In this document: piece by piece, positions 22,201 to 37,200 of the stretch
How the letters are laid out: each line of letters starts with the position of its first letter
Numbering within the stretch: the stretch's first letter is position 1
Assembly: GCA_038502055.1 (NCBI GenBank)
Contig: JAXRKN010000043.1
Coordinates: forward strand, 682,001-746,000
Reading direction: 5' to 3'
Source of the DNA: Tanytarsus gracilentus
Lineage: Eukaryota; Arthropoda; Insecta; Diptera; Chironomidae
DNA: 64,000 nt
The notes under the pieces: model-generated
Seen by the model: the letters and a program-made list of their open reading frames with translations, nothing else
Database searches by the model: none
Told to the model about the DNA's origin: nothing
Made by a program: the position numbers and the translations under genes

Positions 22201-25200
22201 ACTCGCTGTGACATGCTGAAGTCTTGATCGGAGCAACAAATTAAAATTTCTTCTCCGAAACTGCAAATTTCAATTTTGTTTTGATTTTCCGCGAACAAAT
22301 TTAAACATTCACTCGTCTTACGGCACTTCCCACTGTAGTTCGAAGGATCTAAACCACATTCGTCGTCTTCATGCAAATCCTCATCATAACGCTGAATTAT
22401 TCCACCATTTATGGTGCAGTGCGATAAGACGAGAAATGAAATTATTATTCTAAAGAGCGATTTAGACGATGCGAAATCCATGAGATGACTACTGTGAGGT
22501 TGATGCGAGAAAAAATCAACAGAATCCGAAAGTCTTGAAAATTATCTTTAAAGATGTGAATACTGTGGTAAAATATTTTGTGTCACATCTCTAGGGGTGG
22601 ACACAGTTTTTTTAACTAAAATACTTTTTTAATATAAATTTTGTATAATTAAATATTTACATAAAATCTCGACAGTATTTGTAGATGCGTAATGTTAACA
22701 AGACAAAAAAATTACCGACATGTTCATTGGGACCGATATCTCCCGAAGAGCATGTTTACGTACGTGATGACATCATCATAAAAATTCCTCATTCTCTTTC
22801 AAAATGAGTAAATAGCCAAAAAATTTATCTTAGAAATTCCTACGATTAATGTCGATATTATTTATTACTCATTTTTCTCGAGGAGAAAAAACAAGAACAT
22901 CTTTGGAGCGTTCTTGGCACACATAGATAGCGAACACATTGTTATTTCAAGTCACATACATTCTTTGCTCGAAATAAGTGAGGTGTTTCCAGCTTAGTGA
23001 CACTCGGACATAAATTTTCTCACTTTATTGCCATTTTTTATTCGCATGCCGCTCGGATGATTCATGAACCCTAAAAAGTAGCATAGCATCTTGTGGTGAT
23101 GGCAGAGACAATTTTAATCCGCACGTTTGCATCATTGGATGTAAAAAAAGAGTTGAATAATTTGCAGTAATTAATGTTGTCGTTAAAAAAATTAACTGAA
23201 AATGAAAAAAAAAATTAAATCCCTCAATCGGGGCTTAAAGTTAATGAAATTAAAAAATTCCAGGAATGAAAAATTATCAATTAAAAATAAAATTTACTTT
23301 AGCGTCTTAATTCCTGGAATTGAAAATCTTTGAGCCATAAATTCATTGGAAATAAATTAAATTACGAACTGCTGTCGAGCGAAAACTTTCCAAGAAATAA
23401 GATTAAAATTCAATTTTGTCCTCTCGAGACTAGCTAAGAAAAAAGTTAAAAAATATAATTACCATTTTTACACTTTCATAGTTAAATGCTCGAGAGAGCT
23501 ATCATAGACGGTAAAAAAATCCAAGAGATTTCTCTCGTTTTTAAAAAGCAAATAAAGATTTAATTTATTCACGACGATAATTAATTTATGAGAGATTTCT
23601 TCATTGCTTATCTCGCTGAACTGATGAGAGATTTTATTCACATGAAATTTCTGAGAAGAATTTCCTTTGTGAAAAGAGAAAAATTTTTCTTTAGCCTCAA
23701 GGATTTGCTCATCAAATAAAGATTTTGATTTACATTTTTACTGAGGCTGATGTGAGTGGGTTGAAGTGTGAAGAACGTGTAGTAAAAATGTCATTAACTT
23801 TTTATAAAAAGAAAATCGAAAAGCTTAAAAAAGCTCTTCAAAGTTTTTAATCTTAAAAGCTTTATTTTATAAATTTTTAAATTTAACGGTTTAAAAAACT
23901 CAAACAATCAAGTAATTTAAGTTAAAATTATTCAAAAGTAAATTCAAATTCTCAAGATTTTTTATTTAAATTTTTCTCCCATCGAGCTTCATCAACTTTC
24001 TTTAATCTCTACCCAGAATTTCAAATCAACACGGAAAGAAAATTTTCTTCCATTCTTTCGTGTTTAATGGCATAGGAAATGGAATTGAATTAGCTTCTTC
24101 ATCTGCATTTCTTTATCTTTTCTACCATTTTTCTTTCATCCTTCATCTTTTTCTTCTCCCCTCAGCCACATCGGGTCTTAATTCCTCATCATCATGCTTT
24201 ACCTGGAAAAAGAGAAAAATAAAATGGGGAAGCATTTCACATACTTATCTACATTTTCATCTCTCTCTGTCTGTTGATGTATGCATGCCTTTGGTTATTT
24301 TCCTTCCTTTCGTCTATGATTCATGAGGCTCTTATAATGGCACACATCTCGAGTGTGAGTGAAGCGAACTAAGAATGAGGTTTAATGTGTCAGAAATGGC
24401 AGCATTTTCACAGCATTTTATTGGCTTTCTTCTTCCACCATCTCTAAATGTTCCTTCTCGAGCAATAATAATGGAAATTTTCATGAAAATTGCTTACCTG
24501 TGCATATGACGAGGTAAAAAACTTTCTCCTCTTTTATCGTCATGTGTGGCGAGTCGAGGCAAAAAAAATATTGAGCTGACAACTTTTAAAGAGGAGAAGA
24601 AGAAAAAGGAGAGCGAGGTCAAATTTATGATTTAGTGAGAGCGAGCCTTAATAAAAGAAAATTTTCCGACAACCTTTTTTATGTACAATGTGAGCTTAGC
24701 ACATATGTGACGCTATTTTTCATATTCTCAGACTCGAGAGAGAGAAAGAGAATGTTTAATGAAGTCTGAGTTTATTATCACCATTGTCCATACAATCAGA
24801 CCTGTCCGAGGCTTCTCTTTGATAGAAAGTTAATAAGAGCATATGATGAATTGAGTCTTGCCAGGTGCAAAACCGCAAATGCTTGGTCACTCCTTGAGTG
24901 TCTCAAAGGAAATTGTTTGCCATGGTTTGGATGATAGATTTTTTTGGTATTTTCTATTTTGTGTTTAAAAAAATATTAAAGCTTTTTAAATTTTTTTACT
25001 CCCTTGAAAACTTTCTCAACACAAAAAACTTGCAACTTTCCCAATATTTTTCATTTCTTCATCGCAACGTCCCACAAGATCCAGCACCAGCTTAGCACTC
25101 AGCAGTGAACATCTCAAGTGAATCCACTCTCTCAACTTGATGAAAATACTTTGCTGGCTTCTTTCAACTCTTTCGTACACCAACTTTTTTCTCCATCAAA

Positions 25201-28200
25201 TGAGTTTTCTTTCAAGTTTTTCTCTTGTGCTGCTGTTACTGTTTGCGGAAGGGATGTCTTCATTTATTATGTGACAAAATAATTCCATTTAACTCTCGCT
25301 GCAAAGTTCTTTAATCAGGTTACATAATTAATGGACTTACAAAATTTTTCTGATCTGTGCGAGTCTTTTGTGAGAGGGTTGCAAAATGAATTACGAACTT
25401 TTTTAAAGGTGTTAAAAGTACAAAGATGAGATAAAATATTTTCTTGCAACATACGAATGCAAAATTGATCAAAGGAAGAGCAGAAGCGAGTTTCATTCTT
25501 GTTCAAATATTTGCGGTTTGTCTGTTGAACGAAAGTTGTTTGTACAAGGGGTTGGGACACTTGCAATATCTAAATTTAATAAGGCAAAATATTGCTAGTT
25601 TCCATCCTCATGTGTTTGAGCTTCTATAAGAGAGAAGAAGAAACTTCATGTGATGGTTTATGGCTGAGAAAATTGCAATTTACATTATAAAATAATTTTC
25701 CAGTGAAAATGTAGTTCAAATAAATTTTTGTCAAGAGAATTGGAAAGTTGAAGAATTGAATTTTGTCGTCTGAACAAATTTGTGAATAAATTTAAAGTTA
25801 TTTAGTTTATAATTTTTTAAATGATAAAATTATAAATGCTTTAATAGTTTTTAAGACTTATCTTTGTAATCAACGTTGGGACTTGTAAAGTAATTATGCA
25901 TAATTATGGCGTGTCTTCAAAATCTTTCGAGTCTTCGATTCTTAGAAATCTCTGTGAAAAATAAATTTTTCTAGAACGGTTTCATGAGAAAGATTTACAC
26001 AAAGATTTATCTCATAATTTTATTCTTTCATGACATGCTTTGCTTTGAAGATAAAATTTCGACAAAAGATAAATATAATTTTAGAAATTCCTTGGAAATT
26101 TCTTAATTTTAATTCTCTTTGTCAAAAATTTTATCAAAATTATATTAACTGAAAATTAATTCATAAAGACATTGAAAATTTTTATTTTTAAAAAGGGTAA
26201 AAATGGCTTTTAGTATTTCGACAGTCCCAATTGATAAAATATTTAAAAAAGCCTTTTGAAATTCGAATAACATCAACAACACATTTTTAATTAAATCCTC
26301 GAGTGTCGTTAAAGAGAAATTCACTTTTATCATCGACTCCTTATCGTAAAATTTTCAATCTCGATCCTCGTAAATATTTTATCAATTCCTCATCAATAAT
26401 TTAATGAACATAAACAGCGTCTTCAAGAACTTTCACATTGCACCCCCAGAATGAATGTTTATATGTGGAACACATGTGTTTACTTATTAAAGTTACGGCG
26501 GCTGCCTTAATGACTTAATGATTTTACGATGTAATTAAATTTTCTGTTTATGTGAAATTAGCGCTCAAATTAATGTCACTCACGAACGTTGTCGAATGAA
26601 AGTAATTGTCGAGGAAATTAAACTTGTTGTGGAGAAATTAAAACAGCACTTGACGTATATGCGAATTAGAGCGCGAATTGTGGGATCGTTTTTTACGAAG
26701 AAAAAAATAATAAATTCATCAAGCGACATTCTGCTAAACATTATCATGCAAATTTTCATAATTAAAAATTCAAAAAGAGAATAATTTTACCACGCGAGGC
26801 AACTTCACGGATGATAAAGAATAATTTTTCGTTGGGTGGACGAAAATATTTTTTCGAGCGGAAATTGGTGACTTACCTAAACTTTACAAAAAAAAACTTT
26901 TTTAAACTAAAAATTATTTAGAACTAAAAAATAACATTGTGTAAAATTGTTATAAAAACATAAGTAAGCTTTGAATTAAATCAAATCTACCTTGAATAAA
27001 AACATTTAGACACTGCATTTTTTTTAAATTTTCCTGAGATATCAATTGAATAGAAATAAAATCAAAGGTTATTCATATTGTTGCAACTCAACATCTTCTA
27101 AATTCTCAAATAAAAATATTATTGAATTTTTCAGAACATCTTGAAATTTTCAAGAACGTGAGCTTTCGTCGAGAAAAATTTTCCGATGTTGAAAGTGAGA
27201 TTTGCAGATTGACGGAAAAATATTTTTCCAACTGAATCACGAAAAGAATTTTTTGCATATTTTTTATCGATAACTGCATTCGAGGAAATTGAATCTGATT
27301 AATAACGTGAATTCCATTTTTTTGCAGGTTCGGAAAAAAATTCCAATAATTCGAAGCAACGCAACGCTAGAGATATGGAAAAATACCGAACAAATGGATT
27401 ATTTGAAGCAGGAAAATTGGACAAACAAAACGATTGAACTTCTGATAGTGAGTGAAATTTAAATTCTAAAAATAATTAAAAATTTTAATAAAAGTTTTCA
27501 TCCCTTGAGTTTTTGATGAAAAGATATTAAACTCAATTTCAAATCAATCGGCATCTTCATTAAATCCCAATCGACAAAAATTTTCTTTTTTATCCATCAC
27601 AGAACTTCGAGAATCAAATTCTTAAGGCGATGAAAGAAGACGGCTGGGATGGATTTGAGTATGAGAATGAAAAAGATGCAAAATCACAATGGTCATTCAC
27701 TGGGTCTCTCTTCTACAGCATCATCGTCATAACGACAATTGGTGAGTTTGAGTGCAAATTCATGTCAGCTTTTATATCTGTGTGTGTCTATTCAAATATT
27801 TATTCTCGAAGAATTGATTTTCTGGGCCCGCCTCTCGGACTCAACATTTTTCTTATGATTTCTATAACAACCTTTTTATTGCTATGTGAGGGGATTGTGT
27901 GAAAGTTGAGTAATTAAAAAATAATAATATGAAAGAATTGATAGAAAAATCTAAAAAATAAAAAATGTTACTCAACTTCAACACAAACCCAACACAACAT
28001 GCTAAGTATCTTAACAAATTCCTCTACATCTTTACTAAGCATAAGTCTTACACATATATCTAAGAAACGACAATGACAGTAATAATAGAAAAAGGATAAA
28101 ATCACACAAAAAAATTATTCAAATGTCAATCAAACTTGATCCGAGTTGAACCCTTAGAAATGAATGACATAAAATGTATTTTATTTTGCCGATTTTTCGA

Positions 28201-31200
28201 CCTTTTTCGTTCCACTTCCTGAAGGATTTTTACTTGTTGAGTCGAAGAAAGGCTGCTGGCCGAAGCCGTGTTGAGGTTGTCCGCCAAAGTTGCCATGTTG
28301 TCCGCCAAAATTGCCGTGTTGCCCGCCAAATCCAAATTGAGGCTGACCACCAAAGCCCCCCTGATTGTACGGATTGAATCCGATTCCATTTTGAGCTCCA
28401 TCAAAACCACCACCATGACCACCAAACGGCGCACCTCCAAATTGATTGTAGCCAAACTGTTGTTGAGGATAAAAACCTTGACCGCCAAAATTTCCACCTG
28501 GATGTCTTCCACCATAAGGTCGACCGAAAATTCCAGTTGGTCCGCCTGGTCCGATCAGAATTCCATTTTGTGTCGGCGAATGCGCTCCTTGAAATCCTCC
28601 ACCGAAATCTAAATTAAATTTATTTAAATCAGGGATTTTGTGTGATCCAAGAAAACTCACTTCCGCCATGAAACGGATATTGCTGTCCGCCAAATGCTCC
28701 CTGATGAGGAAATCCACCTCCACCTGCTCCAAATTGTCCCGGATAAAATTGTCCAAATTGCCCTGAAAAATCGCCCGCTACTTGCTGTCCAAAACGATTC
28801 GGATTTCTGCGAAAGAGATTTTTATAAAAAGTTCAATTTAAAGTTTTTCGGGGACAGTACATAAAGCGAGTGGCTAAATAAAAGTAAAGAAATTCTTTAA
28901 AAAATTCCAATTTTGCATCCCAATGGATTCTTGCTCTAAATAGTCAAATAAAAAAAGGTCAATTGAAATTGAAAAACCGATAAAGTGAGAGAGAAGAAAA
29001 TTCTCACCGATTGTTGTTGTGATGAAATCCATTAATGTTATTGCCACTTTCTCCGAAATACTCGTCTGAGAATTCATCACTTAATGGCTTTGATGGTCGA
29101 TTGCTTGCCGATGCTGTTGTCGGTTCTTTAACTTGATATTGCTGTAATAATGGTCTGCAATGAAAGCGAGCGTAGGGAGTGAAAGGAAATCAATTGTGGA
29201 TGGAAGTTCTATACAGTAATCTTAAATGAGCAAATGAATTGTTATGAACGAAGTGAAGAGGTGGAGCTTTAATTGGTAAGAAGAGAGTGCTTTAAGGTGA
29301 CAAATTGAAATTGCGATTGTTGTTGTCAGGTACATATGAGGTGGGTTGTTAAACTAATTTAATTTATAAAACGTATATAAAGTTTTTTGGATTTAATTCG
29401 ATTAATGTGTTTGAGGATAAAAATTTATGGTTTTGAAAATAAAAGTTTAGTTTTTTCAGGATTTTTTAATTTTTAAAAATAGTAAAATTAATTTCATGTT
29501 TTTAATTTCATGTTACGTAGTTTTAGGATTTTGCCCTAAAAAATTCAACAAATTTAGATATTAATCAATATGTTCATAAACTTATGAAATTTGTAAAATA
29601 ATTTTTTGCTTTAAATTTTACGCACGCGTCAACTCCCAATTATAATTTTCTGAGAACTATATTAAGGAAATTTGAAATAATTCGGAGAAATTCAATTGTT
29701 AATAAAATTAAATTTTACGAATTTCTCAGAAAATTGTCGAAAGCTCTACAAAGCTCCAGAACATAAATACAAATTCTTCAACCTAATTTCATTAGCATTA
29801 ATTCACAAAATTTATGCAGGCAATAAATGTCGAATGACTCAAAAGAAGTTTTTTGAGGATTAAATCTTTTCAAAAAACAAATGAAAATTTGCATGCGAAA
29901 AAGAAAATTTTTCATCGTTAAATACTTTGAGGATTATTTGCATGAGAAAGAGAAACATTTGAAGAGTCCTTCAAAAGTGAGAAAGGATTAAGAAATAAAA
30001 TCACAAGAGGAGAAAATTTGCATAAATATCGAACTGTCGAACATTTTCCACTTCACTTACCTTCGATTATTGTCATAGTACGATGCCGGTACTCGAATTC
30101 TTCCGTTTTTCTCGCTTCCACTGGCATTCTCAAAATAAATGTCTCTTCGACTGTTTGAGCGTTGAGGCTCTTGTTTCGGTGATGTCGGCCATGACCATTT
30201 CTCAGATTCAGAGCTCGCCATAGAAACTGTTGGCAAAAGCCAAAAAAGTGACAACATCCACGCCGAATACACTGCGAATGAGAAGAAAATAATTTTCATT
30301 GAAATTCCATTCATGAGAGAAATTTCTTTCGATTCAATTTCAATTTTTTCCTTCATTCCGAGACCCAGCAAGAATTTTCCTCGTGCCTTTGCGAACCCTT
30401 TTTTTCGCATCTTGCACGAGTCCATTTAAAGTTTCTTCAAGAGAGTAAATTTACTTTTGTAAACTCAAGAAGGAAAAAAGAGCCGCAACAAATGTTTGCA
30501 TTTTTTAAGAGTGAAAAGACTATTTTCAAATTTTAACTTATTTTATGTTTTTAAATAATTCAAATATAATAATAATAATTTCTCAATTTGCTCAAAATAA
30601 TTTTTCACTTTGAATTTTATTTTGTGTTTACAAATCAATTTTGTGTGATTTAAAAATATTGTTAAATGTTTAATAATTTAAAATCATCGTCACAACATCT
30701 CAAGGATAAAACGACGATGGAATAAAATTACAAATTCCATCAATGTTCGCTTTTTTCACTCTCCACTTTTTTGCCTTTTTCAAAAAAGAGATTGCAAAAT
30801 AATGAAAGAAGCTGTCAGGGAAAGCTGAGCAGCATCCTAGAGGACAGTAACATCGAGAACTAACTCAAGAAAAAAAAGTTTTTATGTTGATAAAAAAAGT
30901 TTCACAAACAAGCTCTTGCGCTATATTTCCGCAAAAAGACATTCGAGTACAGACTGTGTGGATGGAAGGACAAAATGTGGGTCGCCAGTAATGCCATCAT
31001 AGCCGTCTGCTTTCTCTCTCATCTGAACGAGTGTGGAGAAGCAAAAGTTTGCAGGGAAATCAACAACATTTTTTGATAAGAAGCAGCCAAAGCTGATGAT
31101 GATGATTATGAGGCAAAACTGGAACATTTACACTGAGTGTTGATAGCAATCGATGTTCGCATACATCAAGCATGTTTTATGTGGTCACATTCATTTCTAA

Positions 31201-34200
31201 TGTGGAGAGAGAAGGCCAGGAAAATCACAGCATTTTTCATTTCATAAATCATAAGTTGTTTATGGATGCTGTTTGTATTCTCGTGTGGTGTGTCGTATAT
31301 GGATATGAGAGTAGACAAAATTATTAAAATTGAATTTTCAAACATTTTTGAATGACTCAAAATTTTTAAAACTGTTAAAAAAGTTTGAAATTTCAAATAC
31401 GTTAAAATTTATAATTATTCCAATATTGTGCACATGTGAGAAAAATATTAAATTAGTTTTCCTTTAATCCCATGCCACTCGCATCGGTATCAACACAATC
31501 CAAACATATTTGTGTAATGTTTCTGCTTGCTTCAATGTAATATTTGATGGAAAAATTACTCGTGAAATTTTCCTCTCAAACAATTTTTCCACTCTGATAG
31601 TTTACAGTAAATTCTGCAATGTTTGTGATGACAAACAGTGAAAAAATAAAACAATTATTAATAGATCAACTGGTAAAAATTTTAACTTAAAATACAATTG
31701 TGCACAATTTGTGCACCGAAATCATATTTGTATAAATTTTATAATTTGAATATATAAAAATTGATGAAGCTTTTGCGGTGGTTTTGCAATTTTTCGTAAT
31801 GAATTTGATTCAAAGAAAATCAATTAACAAATAAAACTTTTTTTTTAATATTTTTATATGTCTCACCAATTTAAATTTATTTTACTCTTAGTTCTTTATC
31901 AAGAATTTTTAATTTTTTAAGCTCTTACGAAAAAATGCTGCAATTAACTTCAGAAAGTTTATCTTTTCAAAAAAAATGTTTGCATAAGCTATTAAAGTAT
32001 CTCAGAAAATTCCATTTGAAATGCGCTTGTGAAGCCAAGCATAAAAATGCGAGAGAGTAAATTTGCTCTTGAAATGGACTCAACTGGCCCGGGAGTACAT
32101 TTTTGCTCTCTCCATTGTTTGATTTATAAAGTAGCTGAATAAGTCATAAATTTTTTCCTCCACTCATGAAAAATTCTCCATTTTTCGTATTCATCATCAT
32201 CATTCGTTGTTATGGTAATGACTTTATTCCTTCGCTTTTATTTTACGACTGAAGGCGAGCTGGCAATCGAGTGAGGGATGAAGAAATATTTGATTAAATG
32301 AGAAAATATGCAATGATAAGTGCTTTGATGGAAGTTCTTTATTCAACTAAAGCTCAACTGCGCTTTTGAGTGAGTTTAACTCATCTTTTGAGTTATCCCA
32401 ATTTTTGAACTCATTCTAGATTTTTAATTATTTTTATTTTCATCACAAAAAAATTCAATTAGCAATCATAAAAAAGTTTTTTACTACTTTTTTTTATATT
32501 TTTTTCATTTATGAACACAGAAAAATTTCACTTAGATTTAAATTTCATGTTTAAAAATTTCTGTGTCCACAATTGGACATTTTTACATCATTTATTCACA
32601 TCTCAATTCACAACCTAATTATTTTTCATCCTCTTTCGTGACGATTCTCTCTCACTCTGAGTTAATTAAATAATTCTTATCGAAAAATCTTCAGATAATT
32701 ATTTTCACCTCTCGAGCAAGTAAAAAAATTCTACTCTCTGTCTGTGTGAATATAATCGTTAAAAGAGAGATGAAGCAACACTTCGGGTCGTTGTGAACGC
32801 AAAAGATGATGATGATGATGGTTAATCAAAATTAAATTAAGGGGCGACCGACTGAGGGAAAATTGGATAAACATTTGAGGCATGAAACTGTGCTTAATTC
32901 AATTTTACTTTGCTATCGTCACTCACTGTCACTGTGTTCAAATTTTAATTTGCTTTTAAGGACTTTTTGTGTGTGCAACCCCAGAATTTGAAATATAAAT
33001 TTTTCTGAATAATCATCGAAAAAGCTTTTGGCTATAAAATAACAGGAAATAACGAGTGAATTGAGGTCGGGGCAGGCACTGCTGCTGTGATAATTAAAAC
33101 TTTATCTTTTCACCATGGAAACGCTCCAACAAACAACCTCAAAATTCTTTCCTTCTTTCCTTTCATTTCTTTGAAATGAAGTAAAATTCTGCCACCAACC
33201 AGCAAAAACAGTCGAATCGAACAGAAAGAAAAATTAATTTTCATCTCAATGATTTTCTAGAAGTTTAAAAAATATTTAAGGGAATAATGTACTTCCGCTT
33301 TTGATATCGATTTTCTTTATTTTTTAATATTTCCTTCCCAGTTAGTAAAAAAATTAGATTCAATAAAAAATTGAAATTTTTAGTATTTTTTACTGGGTCA
33401 AAAATTTCAATTTGAAGAATTTCCCGAAAAGATTTAGCAAAGAAAACTTTTGTTCGCCTCTCTTTGCTCTATTAAAACAACAACAAAAAGTGCAATGCTG
33501 CCGAGAAAAAGAAGAAAACTTTTTTTTGCAGAACAAATTACGTAATTAAAAAGAAAATTCGCCCTGGCTGTAAAGCTCGAAGTGTTTTTCAAAGTTCTTA
33601 ATAACAAAAATTTGCAATTTCTCAAGTTGAAATCGCGATGAAAAGTGCTTAGTACAGCGATCATATTTAATTAATGGTTCCGGAATGCTTTAACTTTTTA
33701 ATTGCTGCTTACTGCAACGAAAATTGCTCTTTGAGCAATTATGAAATATTCCAGAATTGCAGTGGAAGAAAATCAGAATGGTTTAAGAGTGTCTGTGGCG
33801 TCTTTGAAAGCGGAAGAATATCCACGAAAATGGTTTTGATAAATTTTAGCTAATTAATTATTTGGAAATGAATGAGGAAAATTCTCCCGCTTCAAAATTA
33901 CTGTGGAAAATTTTAAGGATTTCGTTGAAATGAAAATAGTTTTTGTTATGACTTGAATGTGGGTAAAAGTTTAGTGCAAACGTTTAAGTGATTTATTTTA
34001 ATTGTTACATAGTTGAGCATTTAATTTAATGTTGGATAATTTTCAAGTTTCAAGTTAAAAATAAAATAAATTCGAGCAAAAATTTAATCACCGCCAAAAT
34101 TTGTTACACAATCAATCTCAAATAATTTCGTTCCATATGGTTTGAAATTATTCCACTCTAAAGCACAAATTAATTAGTTGAAATATTTGATGTGTATGTT

Positions 34201-37200
34201 ACATAAACAAATATTAATACAAAGCACATCTGCCAAATGTCAAGTAAAATGCGACCTGCAATTGGTTTTGATGATTGATTGTTGCGCGCTCGCAAAATAC
34301 CACAAATTTTGATCTAATTAGTTTTAAGCAAGAATCGTTGATAATTTTGCATTCATTGAACTTCACTTGAGCGTAATAAACCATCTAATTATACAAATTA
34401 AGCGGTTTAAAACTTTTGATCTTATTATTTTATAAAATTAAAATATTCTTTGAAAATTTTAAACATACAAAAGATCAACAAAGATTTTCTCTGATTTAAT
34501 TACATTTCTATTTTTCAACCTAGCATGTTTTCGACAAATTTTTAAACACATTTGCTCCATAAAAATTTTCTTCACCCTCAACCACACATTTAACGAACAA
34601 ATAATCGAGATAAAAGCTTTATTTTAGTTGAAAACTTTTTCATTTTCACAAACTGCAAAATTAGTCTTAAAACTTCTCCGAACACTCACTGATTATCATT
34701 GTGCTGTGCTGTGAAGAGTTGACGTTACCACACTAAAATTAAATTACGAACTGAACTCGTACGAAGCGAAATCAACAATGCAAGAGTCACCAGAATGATG
34801 TCTGAAATCTCACTCTCACTCTCCTACTACTTCTCCAACCTATGATTCGCTATTTTGCATTATAAAAAATTTTGCAATTCTTTTTTACCTTGGGACGTTG
34901 CTCTCTCACGGGGGTCGTGCGGCTTGATGGAAATATACCTTATACAGTCTTGTGTCAATGGATTTAATCTCTTTGCAAATCTCTCACGCGCTTTCATAAC
35001 CATGTGCGTGAACTTGAAAAATGATCTCGCAAATCTAAAAAAACAATGGAGATGCCAAAAAAATTTAATAGTTTTAAAGAATTCTAAAAATAAAATCAAT
35101 TTAAATTATGCAATTATTTTACGCAACATTCAATTAAATGCGAGAACAATTTCATTTCTAATCATTACCTTCCAACTTGTCACTTCCATTTCCTTTTATT
35201 TCTTCTTCTTCCTCACACTTTCCAACTACATTGCAATTTTCGAAGAGTGGATTGCAAACAAGTGCACAAAGTGCTACAATCTGTTGCTGTTGTCATTGCA
35301 AATGCCTGAGATAGAAAAATAAGAAAATTTCTTTCCAATTTAAAATAAAAATTCTGCACAGCTCTTTAAAAAAAACTTTACGCTTGGTTGAATTTTGATT
35401 CAGTATAAAGTAGAGGAATGTAATTAAATGTCAGAGAGTTGCGCTATTAATTTATTTCACGGAAAAATTCCATAAACATAACATCGCGAAAAAATAAAGA
35501 GAGACATTTTTTGGTGTGCGTGGGAAGTGAACGACATTGTGACTTGTTGTTGTTTTTCGCGATTTTATGTCTCACTATGGTGCGATGATGTAACGAATCT
35601 AAATGAAAGTGAGAGTGGAAATGGAACACAATTCGCAATTATTATGTCCGTTTGGGTCGCGCACACAATAGAACCTTTTATATTTGAAATGTCGGACGGC
35701 TTGACTTTTTTTTCATGACAAATTTGCAGATCGTTTGTTGAACGATTCTTTGAGATTGGATGGTTGAAAGCAAGGTTGGACACTTTTTGAATATTTTAGA
35801 GAAATTAATTAAAAACTTAAATTTTCAAAATTAAAGTTTTTAATTTAGTGAATTTTTAAAACACATTTTTTAAAATTAAAATTTTTTCCCTTGGAAATTT
35901 GGACACCATTTCATTTCTAAATTCTCAGTTTTGCCTCTTCAACTTTCTACTCGCAATTTTATGCATTTTTTGTGTGCATTTTTGCACTATGACAACAATT
36001 TCCATTGATTTTGGTCATTAAACTTTTATTGTCGACCGGAATTGTATGCGGTGAAAAAAATCCACAACGAGCGAACTGAGCAGCTCTTAATGTCATGAAT
36101 GCAAATTTTTCCCTCGCTGTTGCAATTTTTCCTGCTCTTTGTTGTATTTTTTTTCCATTGCTCTCTTTTTTATATGACTTTAATTGACACCGTGAAAATT
36201 GCAACGTGTTCTGGCGAGAATGAACTGATGCGATGAGAAGTTTAATGACTTTATTCAGGGACTTTTAGAAATAATTAATATGCAAAGTGGAAAAGGCTGA
36301 AGTGCTCTAGGTGCCAGAGAATGGACAGTGGGAAAGGAATTAAATTATAAAATCTGATGACCTCTGCAAATGAGATGACAATGGAACATATGGAAGGGGA
36401 TTATTACAGTGCGGATGGTTTCATTGAAACTGCAGTAAATTTTAATGCAATTATATTTAATTGAGTGAACATAAAGTGAAATTTTTATATTTTGATGAGG
36501 TGAGAAAGTATTAGAAATTTTTTTTCAACAATTTTTAAATATTCTCTTCAGAAACAATTCTAATTTCAAGTCCATCGCAACCAGTCATGCAATTTTTTCT
36601 ATTCTTTCATGTCCATTTTAATGACTCATGTTGCGACTCTCGTCAGCACCGCCTTCATTAAAATTCTCTTGTTGTTCAGCCATGAACAACAGCAGTGAAT
36701 TCCCATTGCACTTTATGGCCACAAACATCTTCAAATTGCATGGCATATCGATGATTTTCACGACTCACAAGAGAGTTGAATTTTTACGACCGTTTGAAAG
36801 TTGTAATAGAAAATGGTACAAATGCCATAGAGGAAAAGCAATGGCAGCAGATTGTTGTCATAAAGCTTCTTTTTATGCCTTAAAAAGTATACGAATGTGT
36901 GTAAGCAGCTCAATAGAACCTTCCTGAATGCCAATGTTGTTTATTTAATTTCACGGCGTACCGTCAGCAGCACAGCATGCGACTTTTCTCAAGTTCAGAC
37001 CATATCATTTGGTTTTATATGTGAATGGAACAAAACGAGCTTATTATGCTAAGTGCGTGTACATGGGTGGATTTCGTCATGATTGAAAATAGTTTTCTAA
37101 TTTTTCTAATGACGCTTAGTTCTTTGAATTTCGAGTGGGATGAATGAAAGAGAGATTGATGGTAGGAATTGAAAAGATATTTATAGGTTACTACTTGTGA

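Noticed and set aside
23232..23336. Possible larger hairpin around AATTCCAGGAAT / ATTCCTGGAATT
   Set aside because: Only the 12-base core and a short outer arm pair; the intervening arms differ in length and do not pair well, so chance is likely in this composition.
28126..28612. ORFs on both strands over the Gly-rich gene
   Set aside because: They are shadow frames of the repetitive last exon of the secreted Gly-rich protein.
34855..35322. 155-codon plus-strand ORF in channel intron 3
   Set aside because: No recognisable domain, Asn/Leu/Phe/Lys-rich throughout as expected of chance AT-rich frames, and no promoter or polyadenylation context that stands out.
36628..36927. 99-codon plus-strand ORF with several Cys
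   Set aside because: Cysteines are not in a known spacing, there is no signal peptide, and the flanks look like ordinary intron.
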